DNA of 64,000 nucleotides from the NCBI RefSeq assembly GCF_003590095.1, contig NC_039480.1, positions 2,147,328-2,211,327 of the forward strand. Direction: 5' to 3'. The translations under genes were made by a program, and so were the position numbers. This DNA is from Trichoplusia ni (taxonomy: Eukaryota; Arthropoda; Insecta; Lepidoptera; Noctuidae). Positions 7,920 to 17,407 of the stretch are shown here, piece after piece; the first letter of the stretch is position 1, and each line of letters opens with the position of its first letter. The notes under the pieces were generated by a model. It was not told where the DNA came from. It made no database searches and was given only the letters and a program-made list of their open reading frames with translations.

Positions 7920-10474
7920 TGGCTATATACCGACCACCAAACAAAAACAAGCTAATATTCATTGCGGAATTGGAAGCCATACTGAAACAAATTCCATTTT
8001 CAGAAGAATTATTATTAATCGGAGATGTCAACATTAATATAAGTCAACATACAGACACGAGTCTAAATGCTTATAAAATCATGTTGTGTGAAAGCGGCCT
8101 GCAAAGTGCAATACCTACGACCGAGGCGACGCGCGAAGCGATCGTGGACGGCCGGCTGAATTCCTCGAATATTGACCATGTGTGCGTGCGCGCGGGCCGC
8201 GGCCGGCCGCTCGATGCGCGCGCGCACTTGCTAACTTGTACCCTATCCGATCACTATATGGTTGGAATTAGCTTGGCAAAAATCGGTGAGGTATCCAATA
8301 ATAATTTTAAAATACAAACAATTTTAAACGAAAAAATGGTTCGCGCTAGTTTAGAAGCAGTTGATTGGTCAGAATTATTGCAAATTAATTGTCCTAATTT
8401 AATGTATGAAAAACTACACAAGATTTTTGATGAAACATACAATACATGTAAAATAGAAATAATAAAAAAGGAAAAGAGAATTACGCAACCTTGGGTAGAT
8501 AGTGAACTCAAAAAAAAGTTAGAATATAGGGATTTGCTTTTCAGGGCTTGGAAATCTTCACCGAATAACATGAATAATAGATTAATATATACAAGATACA
8601 GAAATAAAGTAAATAAATTAATAGACATCGCTAAAAATAGATACAGACAGCTTGAGATAAAGAATTGTAATAAGAATTCTAGAAAAATATGGTCTAATAT
8701 AAATAAATGGATAGGTAACCCTAAAACTAGCTTAGATAGTGTTATTTTAAAATACTTAGGGCCAACAAATACTGTTTATAATATATGTAATAAGTTCTCT
8801 CAAACCTTCACTGGAGAAATATTAAAAATTAAGCATAATTGCAATAACAATTTTCTAGATAGGAGCTCATATGTGAAGCCAATTAATATGTCTTTTTATT
8901 TTAGAAAGGTAGATGCAAGCACTATAGAAAAATATATAAATAAACTAGATTTTAATAAAGCACCTGGAATAGATAGAATTAGAGTACAGGATATTAAACA
9001 AGTCAAAAAACAAATAAGCCCAGTATTAGCGAAATTTATAAACATGTGTGTAGATAAAGGAATGTACCCGGATATTTTAAAGAAATCTATCATACGTCCT
9101 ATATATAAACAGGGGAGCCACATAGACTATGGCAACTATAGGCCAGTCGCGATATTATCTGTATTAAATAAAATAACAGAAAAAGTAATTGTTAATGAAA
9201 TAAGTAGTTACTTAGAACAAAATAATATAATATCAGAAGCACAGCACGGGTTCCGGCGCGGACGCAGCACCGCCACCGCGCTCACGCAGTTCACAGACTA
9301 CGTCAACAACAGTCTCAACGAGGGTAAGTTTGTTGCTGCTCTGTTTATTGATTATAAAAAGGCCTTCGACACTCTGGACCACGAGGTGCTGCTACGAGCA
9401 ATGGATGAATGTGGCATCAGAGGCCCCGTCAGCAGGTGGTTCAAGTGTTATCTGGAGAATAGGAGTATCCGCACCTCGATAGACGGAACCACAGGAGAAG
9501 AGGTAAGCGTGAGTCTCGGTGTGCCGACCGGCTCCGTGTACGGCCCCGTTGGCTATATTATGCATGTCAATAGTGTCACTAACGTAATAAAGCATTGTAA
9601 GATGTTCATGTACGCGGATGACATGTGTTTAATGTATTCGTCCAATAACACAAGAGATGCACAAATGCATATACAGGAAGATTTTGAAAATATCATTAAA
9701 TGGGCACATGATAACGGCATAATAATTAATTTCGCTAAGACAAAGGTAATGTACATCAGTTCCCCGTATAGTCACTACAATAAACAAGGTAAGTTAAGTA
9801 TACCTATCTACGGACATACTTACGAATGTCTGCACCACAACAAAATAGGATGCCAGTGCGTAGCTATAGACGTAGTAGATAAATTCCGGTACCTAGGTTT
9901 GACAGTGGATAGTGAACTTAACTGGAAACTTCACGTTAATGAGGTATGCAATAGACTGCAATCAATCCTAAGCAAATTCTTTCATTTGAGTAGCTTTGTG
10001 AATAGAAAAGTTTTATATGTAGTATACTATGCACTCGTCGACTCAATAATTAGTTATGGACTAAGTAGTTATGGCCTCACGTTCAAAACGCAATTAGATC
10101 GCATTAAACAGTTACAAATAAGAATAATTAAATATTTAGTTAGGAAAAAAGTTAAACTAAAGTGCAAACAAAACTACGACGAATTATTTAAAATATGTAA
10201 AATACTACCAGTGCATGCAAAAGTAGATTACCTTATAGCATTAGAACAATGTAAGCTAAATATGTACAAAAATCCAATAGCACATAATTATCGCACTAGG
10301 CGGGTTGAACAGGGTAAATATGTAATACCATCTGTAAGAAATTATTATGGTAAAAGAACAAGGAAATATATAACTCCTGTAATATTTAATAAACTAGACT
10401 TTATAAGAAATATGTCCAAAGAAGTAAGCAAAGTAACTATTAAGAAAAGACTAAAAGAAGTATTAATATTATAA
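7919..10474 (+). CDS. LINE-1 ORF2, rest of endonuclease plus reverse transcriptase
   Basis: This is an open frame of 851 codons. Residues 3-110 finish the APE endonuclease: IYRPP, GDVNIN (~35), SNIDHV and LSDHYM (~110), so all catalytic positions are filled. The reverse transcriptase spans roughly residues 310-640, with APGIDRI (~345), QHGFRRGRST (~442), FIDYKKAFD with the first catalytic Asp (~475), GVPTGSVYGP (~534) in place of the usual PQGSVLGP, and MYADDM (~565) with the catalytic Asp pair. A Cys/His-rich stretch (CLHHNKIGCQC) follows, then a basic C-terminal region. No RNase H is seen. It is intact over its whole length, which suggests fairly recent insertion. Confidence 0.9.
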   Translation: MAIYRPPNKNKLIFIAELEAILKQIPFSEELLLIGDVNINISQHTDTSLNAYKIMLCESGLQSAIPTTEATREAIVDGRLNSSNIDHVCVRAGRGRPLDARAHLLTCTLSDHYMVGISLAKIGEVSNNNFKIQTILNEKMVRASLEAVDWSELLQINCPNLMYEKLHKIFDETYNTCKIEIIKKEKRITQPWVDSELKKKLEYRDLLFRAWKSSPNNMNNRLIYTRYRNKVNKLIDIAKNRYRQLEIKNCNKNSRKIWSNINKWIGNPKTSLDSVILKYLGPTNTVYNICNKFSQTFTGEILKIKHNCNNNFLDRSSYVKPINMSFYFRKVDASTIEKYINKLDFNKAPGIDRIRVQDIKQVKKQISPVLAKFINMCVDKGMYPDILKKSIIRPIYKQGSHIDYGNYRPVAILSVLNKITEKVIVNEISSYLEQNNIISEAQHGFRRGRSTATALTQFTDYVNNSLNEGKFVAALFIDYKKAFDTLDHEVLLRAMDECGIRGPVSRWFKCYLENRSIRTSIDGTTGEEVSVSLGVPTGSVYGPVGYIMHVNSVTNVIKHCKMFMYADDMCLMYSSNNTRDAQMHIQEDFENIIKWAHDNGIIINFAKTKVMYISSPYSHYNKQGKLSIPIYGHTYECLHHNKIGCQCVAIDVVDKFRYLGLTVDSELNWKLHVNEVCNRLQSILSKFFHLSSFVNRKVLYVVYYALVDSIISYGLSSYGLTFKTQLDRIKQLQIRIIKYLVRKKVKLKCKQNYDELFKICKILPVHAKVDYLIALEQCKLNMYKNPIAHNYRTRRVEQGKYVIPSVRNYYGKRTRKYITPVIFNKLDFIRNMSKEVSKVTIKKRLKEVLIL

Positions 10475-10835
10475 ATAAACATAGGAGTAAGAACAGATCT
10501 CATTACAATTGTTAACCAAATAGAAATTTCAATAAGAATTAGTTGTAATAAATAATGGTAGATATAAACAGGTTGATGTTCCTAGAATATAAATTTAATT
10601 TTTATATTGTAATAGTTGCAAGATAAAGTATATATAATGTGATTATTGTTTATATATAAGAATAATAAATGCTACTACACTCATTGTAAAATATAAAAAC
10701 ACAATAAAGAAAAATGTATAATGAAGAGCGCTATTATCGCCAACAAACTGCTTTGCAGTTTGGCGATTTTTTATGTAATTTCCTATTTTCTATTTTTTAA
10801 TAAATAAATAAATAAAAAAAAATAAAAAAAATCTC
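10475..10835 (+). other. LINE-1 3' UTR with hairpin and TAAA-rich tail
   Basis: It is AT-rich. At 10736-10767 an imperfect hairpin pairs ATCGCC...ACTGC with GCAGTTTGGCGAT over a TTT loop, with a 3-nt bulge. The end is TTTTTAATAAATAAATAAAT and A-rich sequence. Stem-loops near the 3' end are the usual binding site for the element's own reverse transcriptase in this group, so that role is inferred. Confidence 0.65.
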
Positions 10836-10837
10836 AA

Positions 10838-11067
10838 TAAATAAATAAATGCGGACAACATCACATACATTGTTCTGAACCCAAAGTAAGTTGCCAAAGC
10901 ACTTGTGTTATGGAATTCAGATACAACGAAGGTACCACAAACACCCAGACCCGAGACAATGTAGAAGTGTGATTTTGAAATTGACCCGACCGGGGATCGA
11001 ACCCGGGACCTCAGAGCTAGCGACACCTTGAAACCGGTGCGTACGCCACTCGACCACGGAGGTCGTC
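10838..11067 (-). repeat. tRNA-derived SINE, family A (full length)
   Basis: The minus strand starts GACGACCTCCGTGGTCGAGT, has the B box GGTTCGATCCCCGGTCGGG and ends TGTTGTCCGCATTTATTT. It lies between the LINE-1 tail and the right half of the split Helitron. Confidence 0.9.
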
Positions 11068-11516
11068 AATATAATCGGTTCAGCCGTTTTGACGTGAAGA
11101 AGTAACAAACATACACACTCACAAACTTTCGCCTTTATAATATTAGTGGGATAGTAAGTACTGTAAGCCTTATGTCCAACCCTGAGGTACTATCTAGAAA
11201 AATGATAAGTCATAATATACATATATACAGCGACACACAATCGATCCCTAATAAATTCTGTCCTTTAGCGTTTTTGATAGAACTTTGGAATGGACGAACC
11301 AATTTTGTTGAGTTTTTTTTTCATTAAACTAGAAATAACTCGCTTATTTTCGTAAAAATTTCGTCAATTTTGGTTCAGTAATGTTATTAGAAATCGTATG
11401 TATGTTAGCACGGAACAACAACAAGTGGTTACAAGTTACCAGTGTTAGTATCCTACAGCTTCGCAATAATGCCTTAAATCCTTATTACTGTCGCACAAAG
11501 ACTTCCAGACTTCTTT

Positions 11517-11768
11517 TCTATACTTTAATAAATAAAGCTGAAGAGTTTGTTTGTTTGAACGCGCTAATCTCATGAACTACTGGTCGAAATTAAAAAAAAA
11601 ATGTGTTGAATAGACCATTCATCGAGGAAGACTTTAGGCTATAAACCATCACGCTGCGACTAATAAGAGCCAAGATACAATGGAAAATGTGAAAAAAACC
11701 GGGCAGGTATACCTAAATCATAACTTATATCTTCTACCTACGGGGACGAAGTCGCGGGCAACAGCTAG
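11517..11768 (+). mobile_element. Non-autonomous Helitron, family C
   Basis: It runs from TCTATACTTTAATAAATAAAGC to GTCGCGGGCAACAGCTAG. The 5' end is slightly altered from the family form. Confidence 0.85.
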
Positions 11769-11817
11769 TTGTTTTATATTTTTCTTAGCTTTATTTATAA
11801 AAACGACTCCCTTACAA

Positions 11818-11955
11818 AGAAATTTTGTCACAAAAACACCTAGACTCAGAACAAGCATTCGTGGATCACAGAAATGCTTGTCCTACGCGGGGATCGAAAT
11901 AATACCTCACGCATAGCCATAGCCGTGATAACCTCTACTACCAGCTATCAATGCA
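11818..11955 (-). repeat. tRNA-derived SINE, family B (partial)
   Basis: It contains, inverted, TAGGACAAGCATTTCTGTG and CACGAATGCTTGTTCTGAG. The tRNA-like A-box end is diverged. Confidence 0.75.
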
Positions 11956-12399
11956 GTCAAAAATAGGCCTATAGGCCAAACAGATAGGCTATAGGCGCAG
12001 TAATAATGTATTTAATCCGGTGGGAGCGATTACACAGTGGTTCGGGAGTTAATTACTATTTGTTAACCGAGAATATAACAGGTCAGAGATTATAATAGTG
12101 GGGTGTCTAACTACTGGATTTAAAACAATGTGAAAATAGGAAAGCTGTGTTTTAAATGACACGTATACTAAGGTGTTTCTAAGCTATTTTTTATGGGACT
12201 ACCCCACCACACATGCCCATGTGTCATTGCAACTCCTGTGAGCCAGGATCTACAACAAAACCAACGAAAACCATCGAAACACTTAAGTTCGGTGTGTCCC
12301 AGGAAACAATTAACTGCCTTGGAACCCGCAACGAAATTAATCAGAAATAGTAACAAGGAAAAGTAAGAAAAAATATTCCACTTCCCTCCATAAGTTTCT

Positions 12400-12528
12400 A
12401 AGTTGTAACTGCACAAGTTGATCGATCACAGGTTAAGCTACGCTTGACGCGGTTAGTCCGTAGATGGGTGACCATCTTTGTCGTAACGAGTTCTTCCGTG
12501 TTTCGGAAGGCACGTTAAATTGTGAAAT
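12400..12528 (+). repeat. 5S-derived SINE head only (family F)
   Basis: It contains CGATCACAGGTTAAGCTACG, GTCCGTAGATGGGTGACC and TGTTTCGGAAGGCACG, then stops at AAATTGTG. It carries the AACTGCACAAGTTGATCGAT variant found inverted at positions 1-40. Confidence 0.85.
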
Positions 12529-12649
12529 GTGTGATTTATAAGAAGAATGAACCAGGTCATTTGTCACTTGGTTGAACTGATAATTTGATAGAAAAAAGCT
12601 AAAGAAAAAAATATCACTCATCACATTTATAAACATATCGTTCGTACAA

Positions 12650-12784
12650 AAACAACTTTCTAGCTCTGATAGATAAAGATATAAAGTTCTCCGATAGACC
12701 GTCGGACAGATGGACAGACTGCGACTTATTAATAAGATACCGGTTTTATGCTTCGGACGGAATCCCGAAAAATCTACATTATAC
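12650..12784 (-). repeat. Degenerate family N-like repeat preceding a PBS-like site
   Basis: It contains AGACCGTCGGACAGATGGAC and TTATTAATAAGATACCGGTT. It resembles the other 'gacagac' repeats only loosely. It could instead be LTR remnant because of the adjacent primer-binding-site match. Confidence 0.35.
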
Positions 12785-12785
12785 A

Positions 12786-12803
12786 TGGCGCCCAACATGG
12801 GGC
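12786..12803 (+). other. tRNA-Lys-type primer binding site match
   Basis: TGGCGCCCAACATGGGGC differs at one of 18 positions from TGGCGCCCAACGTGGGGC, the complement of the insect tRNA-Lys 3' end used by many LTR retroelements (known from the family). No gag/pol ORF follows, so this would be only a remnant. Confidence 0.4.
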
Positions 12804-13285
12804 AGCTGAATAATGAATGTTCTTTCAAAAAATAAGTTAAAACATTGCTCCATACAACTTTAACGAGTTAAATATTCCAGTTAAAATAACATTCAATTAA
12901 ACTTTAACCATTGTTCTTAACTATTCAGTGAAACATCTGAAACAGAGGAATTTTGTGAATATTTCAAGCCGATTTTACTTTTGTATTAACTTGTTCAGTT
13001 AAAATTAACTTTTAGTTAAAAACACAGTTCTTTAATAATGTATTCTTGTTTGGGACTTTGTTTTGTTTTGACGTTTATCTTTTACAATGCTAATGAGAAC
13101 ACAGATTGTAATTTTTAAGAGAAAATAACCAAGTTTAATACACTAACTCAGGCTCGCGGTTTCGCTCGCATTTTGAACTAAATCACCAATCTGCTATACC
13201 AAGCGAGGTCAATGCTTAATCTTTTCTATTCTACATGGATCCTATGCCCAACAGTGGGATATGGACACGCTGGTCTTACGACTGC

Positions 13286-13438
13286 CCGGATAGCCGAGTG
13301 GTTGAGGTAACCACGCCAGTTCGATCCCCGCGTAGGACAAGCATTTGTGTGATCCACGAATGCTTGTCCTGCGTCTGGGTGTCTTGTGCATGTGACTTGT
13401 ATATTTGTGAAACTCAAGACACAAGGATTAAATTGCTT
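13286..13438 (+). repeat. tRNA-derived SINE, family B (deletion in head)
   Basis: It starts CGGATAGCCGAGTGGTTGAGG, jumps after CACGCC straight to AGTTCGATCCCCGCGTAGG, and ends ACACAAGGATTAAATTGC. The anticodon-region segment is missing compared with the copy at 58.97 kb. Confidence 0.85.
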
Positions 13439-13778
13439 TTTGCTATTATTGAACCCACAAACAACACATTTTGACAAAAAAATCCTCTGGTTACATAAAC
13501 GAAATTTCATTTAACGTTTTTAAATAAACTTCCAACGAATTTTAAATTCTCTCTGTGCATATTATTCGGTACATACTAGCCCTCACGCCTGGCGTCGCTT
13601 GCTGTATATTGGTTTTCGATCCTGCAGTTTGCTGATAATAAATAAACCTTGTTTGTTTGTTTGTCAATGCGGGCTTTTAAAACGCTTTTTAAATTCTGTT
13701 TGAGATATGTTCCATTTAAAAGCACGGTTAAGCTTATAAGTGGGAGGAGTATATCCGATTGTGGGAGCAGGACATACA

Positions 13779-13878
13779 TAGTGTAACGGCTCCGATGATG
13801 AAAGTTAAGCTCCGCTTGATGAGGTTGATGTTTGGATGGGTGACCATTTGTAAATATACCGAGTCTCTTTGAAAGTAT
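13779..13878 (+). repeat. Highly diverged 5S rRNA-like sequence
   Basis: GCTCCGATGATGAAAGTTAAGCTCCGC followed at the right spacing by GTTTGGATGGGTGACCATT follows 5S rRNA positions around the A, intermediate and C boxes. It is not a normal family F copy, so it is either an older 5S-derived repeat or a pseudo-5S. Confidence 0.55.
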
Positions 13879-14255
13879 ATTAATTTGCATTAATCGTGGT
13901 CTGTCATCCTAACTGAAAAATAGAAAATTATCACTACTTGACCTTTATGCGATTAATTCTAATTGTTTGTCTAGATGTTTTTAAAACTTTCACCTTAACC
14001 TAGACTTAGAAACAATTTTATAAACTTCAAATACTTTTTTAAAACATTAAATCGATTTTAGTTTTAACTAACAATTCAACGTTGTTTTAACAATTCAACA
14101 GAAATTTACAAATGACAATCAACCGTATTACTAAAGCAGTTAGGTCGATATTCAAATGCATTTCAATATTGTTTTTCTTGGCTTAACACCAAATCTGTCT
14201 CAATAAGTTTCTCCAAGTTACCTACCAGTACTTGTTAAAGTGAAATTTAGCATTA

Positions 14256-14304
14256 GTGTGAGAGGGACACCGCTATACGGGATGTATTGCGGTCTCTTTC
14301 ACAC
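14256..14304. repeat. Imperfect inverted repeat (hairpin)
   Basis: GTGTGAGAGGGACACCGCTATAC and, inverted, GTATTGCGGTCTCTTTCACAC pair with a two-base bulge and few mismatches around a short loop. Confidence 0.6.
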
Positions 14305-14900
14305 ATAGCAGTCTTTTTAAAAATATGTTGAATAGGCTTTTGAATAAGAGTAAATTTTATTTGAAATTAGTTTGGTTAAATTGAATGGCGACCCATTTGG
14401 CTAAGACTTGCTTTCAATATATACATTTCTTAAAGAAACTGCGTTAGTTCTGAAGTGCATTAGAGAGATTGATTTTTATGTGATTTAAAATTGTTTTAGT
14501 TAAAGATCTGATAAAGTGGGAAAGTGGGGACTGTTGCCCAGCTGTGGGATGTCGGTGGTTAAAACAACTGATTCAAACGGTATGAGAAATATTGTGTTGG
14601 TTGAGAATTGTGATAAATTGGATAAAATTGATTGTTGCATAGAAATTGTTTTCAGGAACTTCTGGTTATTAACACCAGAAATTGCCTACAAATAATTTCT
14701 GTGCGATATGCTAATACAATGAGTTATATTCGCTTCAACTACTATAATTAATTAATACTCACCCATGTCTCCGCTCGCCACTTTGCCGATTTACGTAGTA
14801 ACTGGTGGAAACTGGTGGAAGCTTGCTTCAGCACTTCACCACACACACTGACTCTATAATAACTGTTACAAGTAAAGATGATACAGTTTTAGGTTTCTTA
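14305..14900. other. No gene seen
   Basis: This is AT-rich sequence with one scrap resembling a LINE 3' end at 14530-14555 (GTTGCCCAGCTGTGGGATG). No ORF or repeat family is otherwise recognised. Confidence 0.4.
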
Positions 14901-14903
14901 TAC

Positions 14904-15085
14904 TCTATACTAATATATAAAGCTGAAGAGTTTGTTTGAACGCGCTAATCTCAGGAACTACTGGTTCAGATTGAAAAAATATTTTTGTGTTGAGTAGAGC
15001 ATTTAACGAGGAAGGTTTTAGGCTATATACCATCACGCTGCGACTAATAGGAGCGAAGATACAATGGAAAATGTGGAAAGAAAAA
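14904..15085 (+). mobile_element. Helitron family C, 3' truncated
   Basis: It starts TCTATACTAATATATAAAGC and follows the family to GATACAATGGAAAATGTGG, but the GTCGCGGGCAACAGCTAG end is missing. Confidence 0.8.
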
Positions 15086-15157
15086 TAAGTATGGCCTTTT
15101 GTTCTATAATTAGACACAGGCCTCTTATATTGAAAAAGAATGACCATTGATCATTTT

Positions 15158-15365
15158 CTTTTCCCCACGTTTCTATACACTCACTTTTCTTGTTTGTTTG
15201 TCGTTCCGGTTGGATTTTTGCAACTCAATTTTGAGGCACTTCCCGATAAGCTAGCAGGCTGAAATTTTCAGGGTAGCTTCAAACCCGATGACAACGCAAT
15301 TTACAACTATAATAACGGCTGGACCGATTTTGATAAAATTTGAATGGACACAAAAAACGTGGTTT
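15158..15365 (+). repeat. Anonymous repeat, family E
   Basis: It contains TTTGTCGTTCCGGTTGGATT, CGATAAGCTAGCAGGCTGAA and GGCTGGACCGATTTTGATAA. It opens CCCCACGTTTCTATA and ends ACAAAAAACGTGG. Confidence 0.75.
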
Positions 15366-15565
15366 TATTATATTCTAATTATAAGCGTTCATATTATTAT
15401 TTAATGTCCGTTTCTTTTTCACAACCAGAGCACTTAGAAAACGAAGGGTGGGCGTAACGGATAACTCTCTATAGGATTTTTGACGTTCAAGCAAAGCTAC
15501 TTCGTAAATTAACTTACATAAATAAAGACTAGAATTTTCAAAAACCAACTTTTGTAAAATACCTT

Positions 15566-15952
15566 ATACACGGTGATTTTTTAGTCGTCTTACAAAAGGA
15601 GCCCAGTTCATGTATCCGACGTAAAACACCCCTAGGCGCGATTATTATTTTTTATTATCTACTAGTATAATAAGTACGAAGAAAAATTAAACAAGAAAAA
15701 TCTGAAAATACTCTTAAAAATGATAAAAACGCTGCCGCCCGCGCCCCTCACCATTGTTACAAGGCTCGGACCGCGCTCGCAACAGAGCTGTGTTTCTAAA
15801 AAACTACGAATTGCATCATAATATTGAATATAAATTGCATTTTAAATTTATTCAAATCTCATAAATACCTATTTTTTTATCATGAACGTGTTCTAGTCAT
15901 TGGATACATGAACTGCGCTGCTTTTGTAAGACGACTAAAAAATCACGGTGTA
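15566..15952. mobile_element. MITE-like element with ~60-bp terminal inverted repeats
   Basis: The left end TACACGGTGATTTTTTAGTC, with GTCTTACAAAAGGAGCCCAG, is matched inverted at the right end (GACTAAAAAATCACGGTGTA). Similarity continues through CAGTTCATGTATCC. The interior has no transposase and includes a GC-rich patch. A TA or TATA target duplication is possible at the ends. A half copy lies at 24.02 kb. The superfamily is not determined. Confidence 0.7.
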
Positions 15953-16394
15953 TATAACGGCCGTAGCTTTCAAGTTAAAAATAAACCTTTTCAGTTAACT
16001 CTCCGGCGATGATAAAGACCGTCCAGTAACTATCAGTTAAAGCAAATATAAAATGGTTCAAGTCGTCGGGGCAGCTGTTAACCTCTGCTAAGCTAAGCTC
16101 AAACGAGAAGATTTAAATGCAGAGATAAAGAATACTTGAGGGTACCGTTGGAAAATTGGAAAACCATGTTTTTTATGATATTTTTGTGCTGTTACTTTAT
16201 TTTATAACTATGTTCTACGACGGGTCTAAGTTTCTATTTATTGATTTGAGTATGAATGCTCTCGTTAAACCTCTCAGTGCGATGTGGTGTGGGTTCGATT
16301 CTGGCGTTCGAACTTTCGTCTCATTATTAACCTGGGCTTCTGAAGCATGTAACTTGAATTTCATTATAATCGAACTTACTGTCATACGAAGAGA

Positions 16395-16480
16395 TCATTT
16401 GTTTTGCGTGTGAATCGAACCCACGACCTCCGGTATAGAAGTCAGGGTCATTAACAACTAGACCAACAGTATGTAGTTAG
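16395..16480 (-). repeat. tRNA-like SINE head, family K
   Basis: The minus strand reads TTGGTCTAGTTGTTAATGAC, then ACCGGAGGTCGTGGGTTCGA, which are A-box and B-box spaced as in tRNA. It matches 36.9 kb (TAGTCTAGTGGTTAGTGACC). Confidence 0.65.
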
Positions 16481-16553
16481 TTTTCTTTCAACTTTCCACT
16501 CTAATATCGACGTCTCTTTGTCACATACCGAAAACAATTACATTTCACCTATT

Positions 16554-16655
16554 CGTGGATCACACAAACGCTTGTCCTACGCGGGGAGCGAACTTACACG
16601 TCGCGCATAGTGGGTTTTGGTGTGGTGACCTCAACCACTCGGCTATCCGTTGTTG
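16554..16655 (-). repeat. tRNA-derived SINE, family B (head half)
   Basis: The minus strand has CGGATAGCCGAGTGGTTGAG, CACTATGCGCGACGTG and TAGGACAAGCGTTTGTGTG, and stops near CACGAAT. Confidence 0.85.
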
Positions 16656-17050
16656 TGTTGAATACCAAACCAAACTCAGAAAAAATCCACGTATACAGAA
16701 CCCAGTACCGAGCCACAACAGAACATCACTACAAAGCAACAGTTTGCTCTCTCGATGCACTTTTTTCCATTGATCCCGTAACTGTAATAGTGTTAAAGGT
16801 TTTCGCTTGGAGAGCAATATTTTTTTACTCGTGAGCTTTTAGTAACAAGCGATGAAATTATAATTGATTTTCTATTGTTTGGGATGTTTGTAAATAGTTT
16901 TTTGATTGGAAAATGCTTTTTTAGTTTTGGCGTTTTAGGAAAATGTGTTGAAAATGATTTTTAAATATGGTTTTAATGTTTTTTAGTGCACTTAAGGGTA
17001 TTAGGAAAGGGTAGCCATCTTGGATAGTCTAGTTTTTCGCTTGATTTTAA

Positions 17051-17321
17051 TCTATACTAATATATAAAGCTGAAGAGTTTGTTTGTATGTTTGTTTGTTT
17101 AGTTTTGTTTGAACGCGCTAATCTCAGGAACTACTGGTTCAAATTGAAAAAGTATTTTTGTGTTAAATAGAACATTCATTGAGGAAGGTTTGAGGCTATA
17201 AACCATCACGCTGCGACTAATACGAGCGAAGATACAATGGAAAATGTGAAAGAAACAGAGCATATATAAATCATAACTTATATCTTCTAACCACGCGGAC
17301 GAAATCGCGAGCAACAGCTAG
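17051..17321 (+). mobile_element. Non-autonomous Helitron, family C
   Basis: It runs from TCTATACTAATATATAAAGC to GAAATCGCGAGCAACAGCTAG, flanked by A and T as expected for Helitron insertion. Confidence 0.85.
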
Positions 17322-17407
17322 TATCTATATAAAATCGATGCCAGTCGAATTCGCAAAACTCAGAACTCCTTACAAATAAGCTAAAAAACGATGCTTAAAC
17401 ATTGGTC

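Larger units (their letters stand above)
6616..10835 (+). mobile_element. LINE-1: CR1/Jockey-type non-LTR retrotransposon, 5' truncated
   Basis: It encodes ORF1 (coiled coil plus FP-like domain), then ORF2 (APE endonuclease, reverse transcriptase), then a 360-bp 3' UTR with a hairpin and a TAAA-rich tail. The 5' end falls inside ORF1, with no 5' UTR and no ATG. Helitron sequence flanks it directly on the left. Assignment within the CR1/Jockey/Daphne group is by motif memory, and the exact clade is not determined. The tail runs into an inverted family A SINE at 10.84 kb. Confidence 0.85.
6507..11151 (-). mobile_element. Helitron split by nested LINE-1 and family A SINE
   Basis: The left piece (6507-6615) runs from CTAGCTGTTACCCGCGATGT through TAGCCTATGTGTTAATCCAG to AACTCCATAC. 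The right piece (11068-11151) resumes with AATCGGTTCAGCCGTTTTGA and ends TTTATAATATTAGTGGGA, the 5' terminus on the minus strand. The order matches the related fragments at 51.6 and 58.0 kb. The ~4.45 kb between the pieces is LINE-1 plus an inverted SINE. Confidence 0.75.

Noticed and set aside
10790..11026. Frames reading FYIVSGLGVCGTFVVSEFHNTSA in several places
   Set aside because: Shared by all family A SINE copies, so not a gene family.
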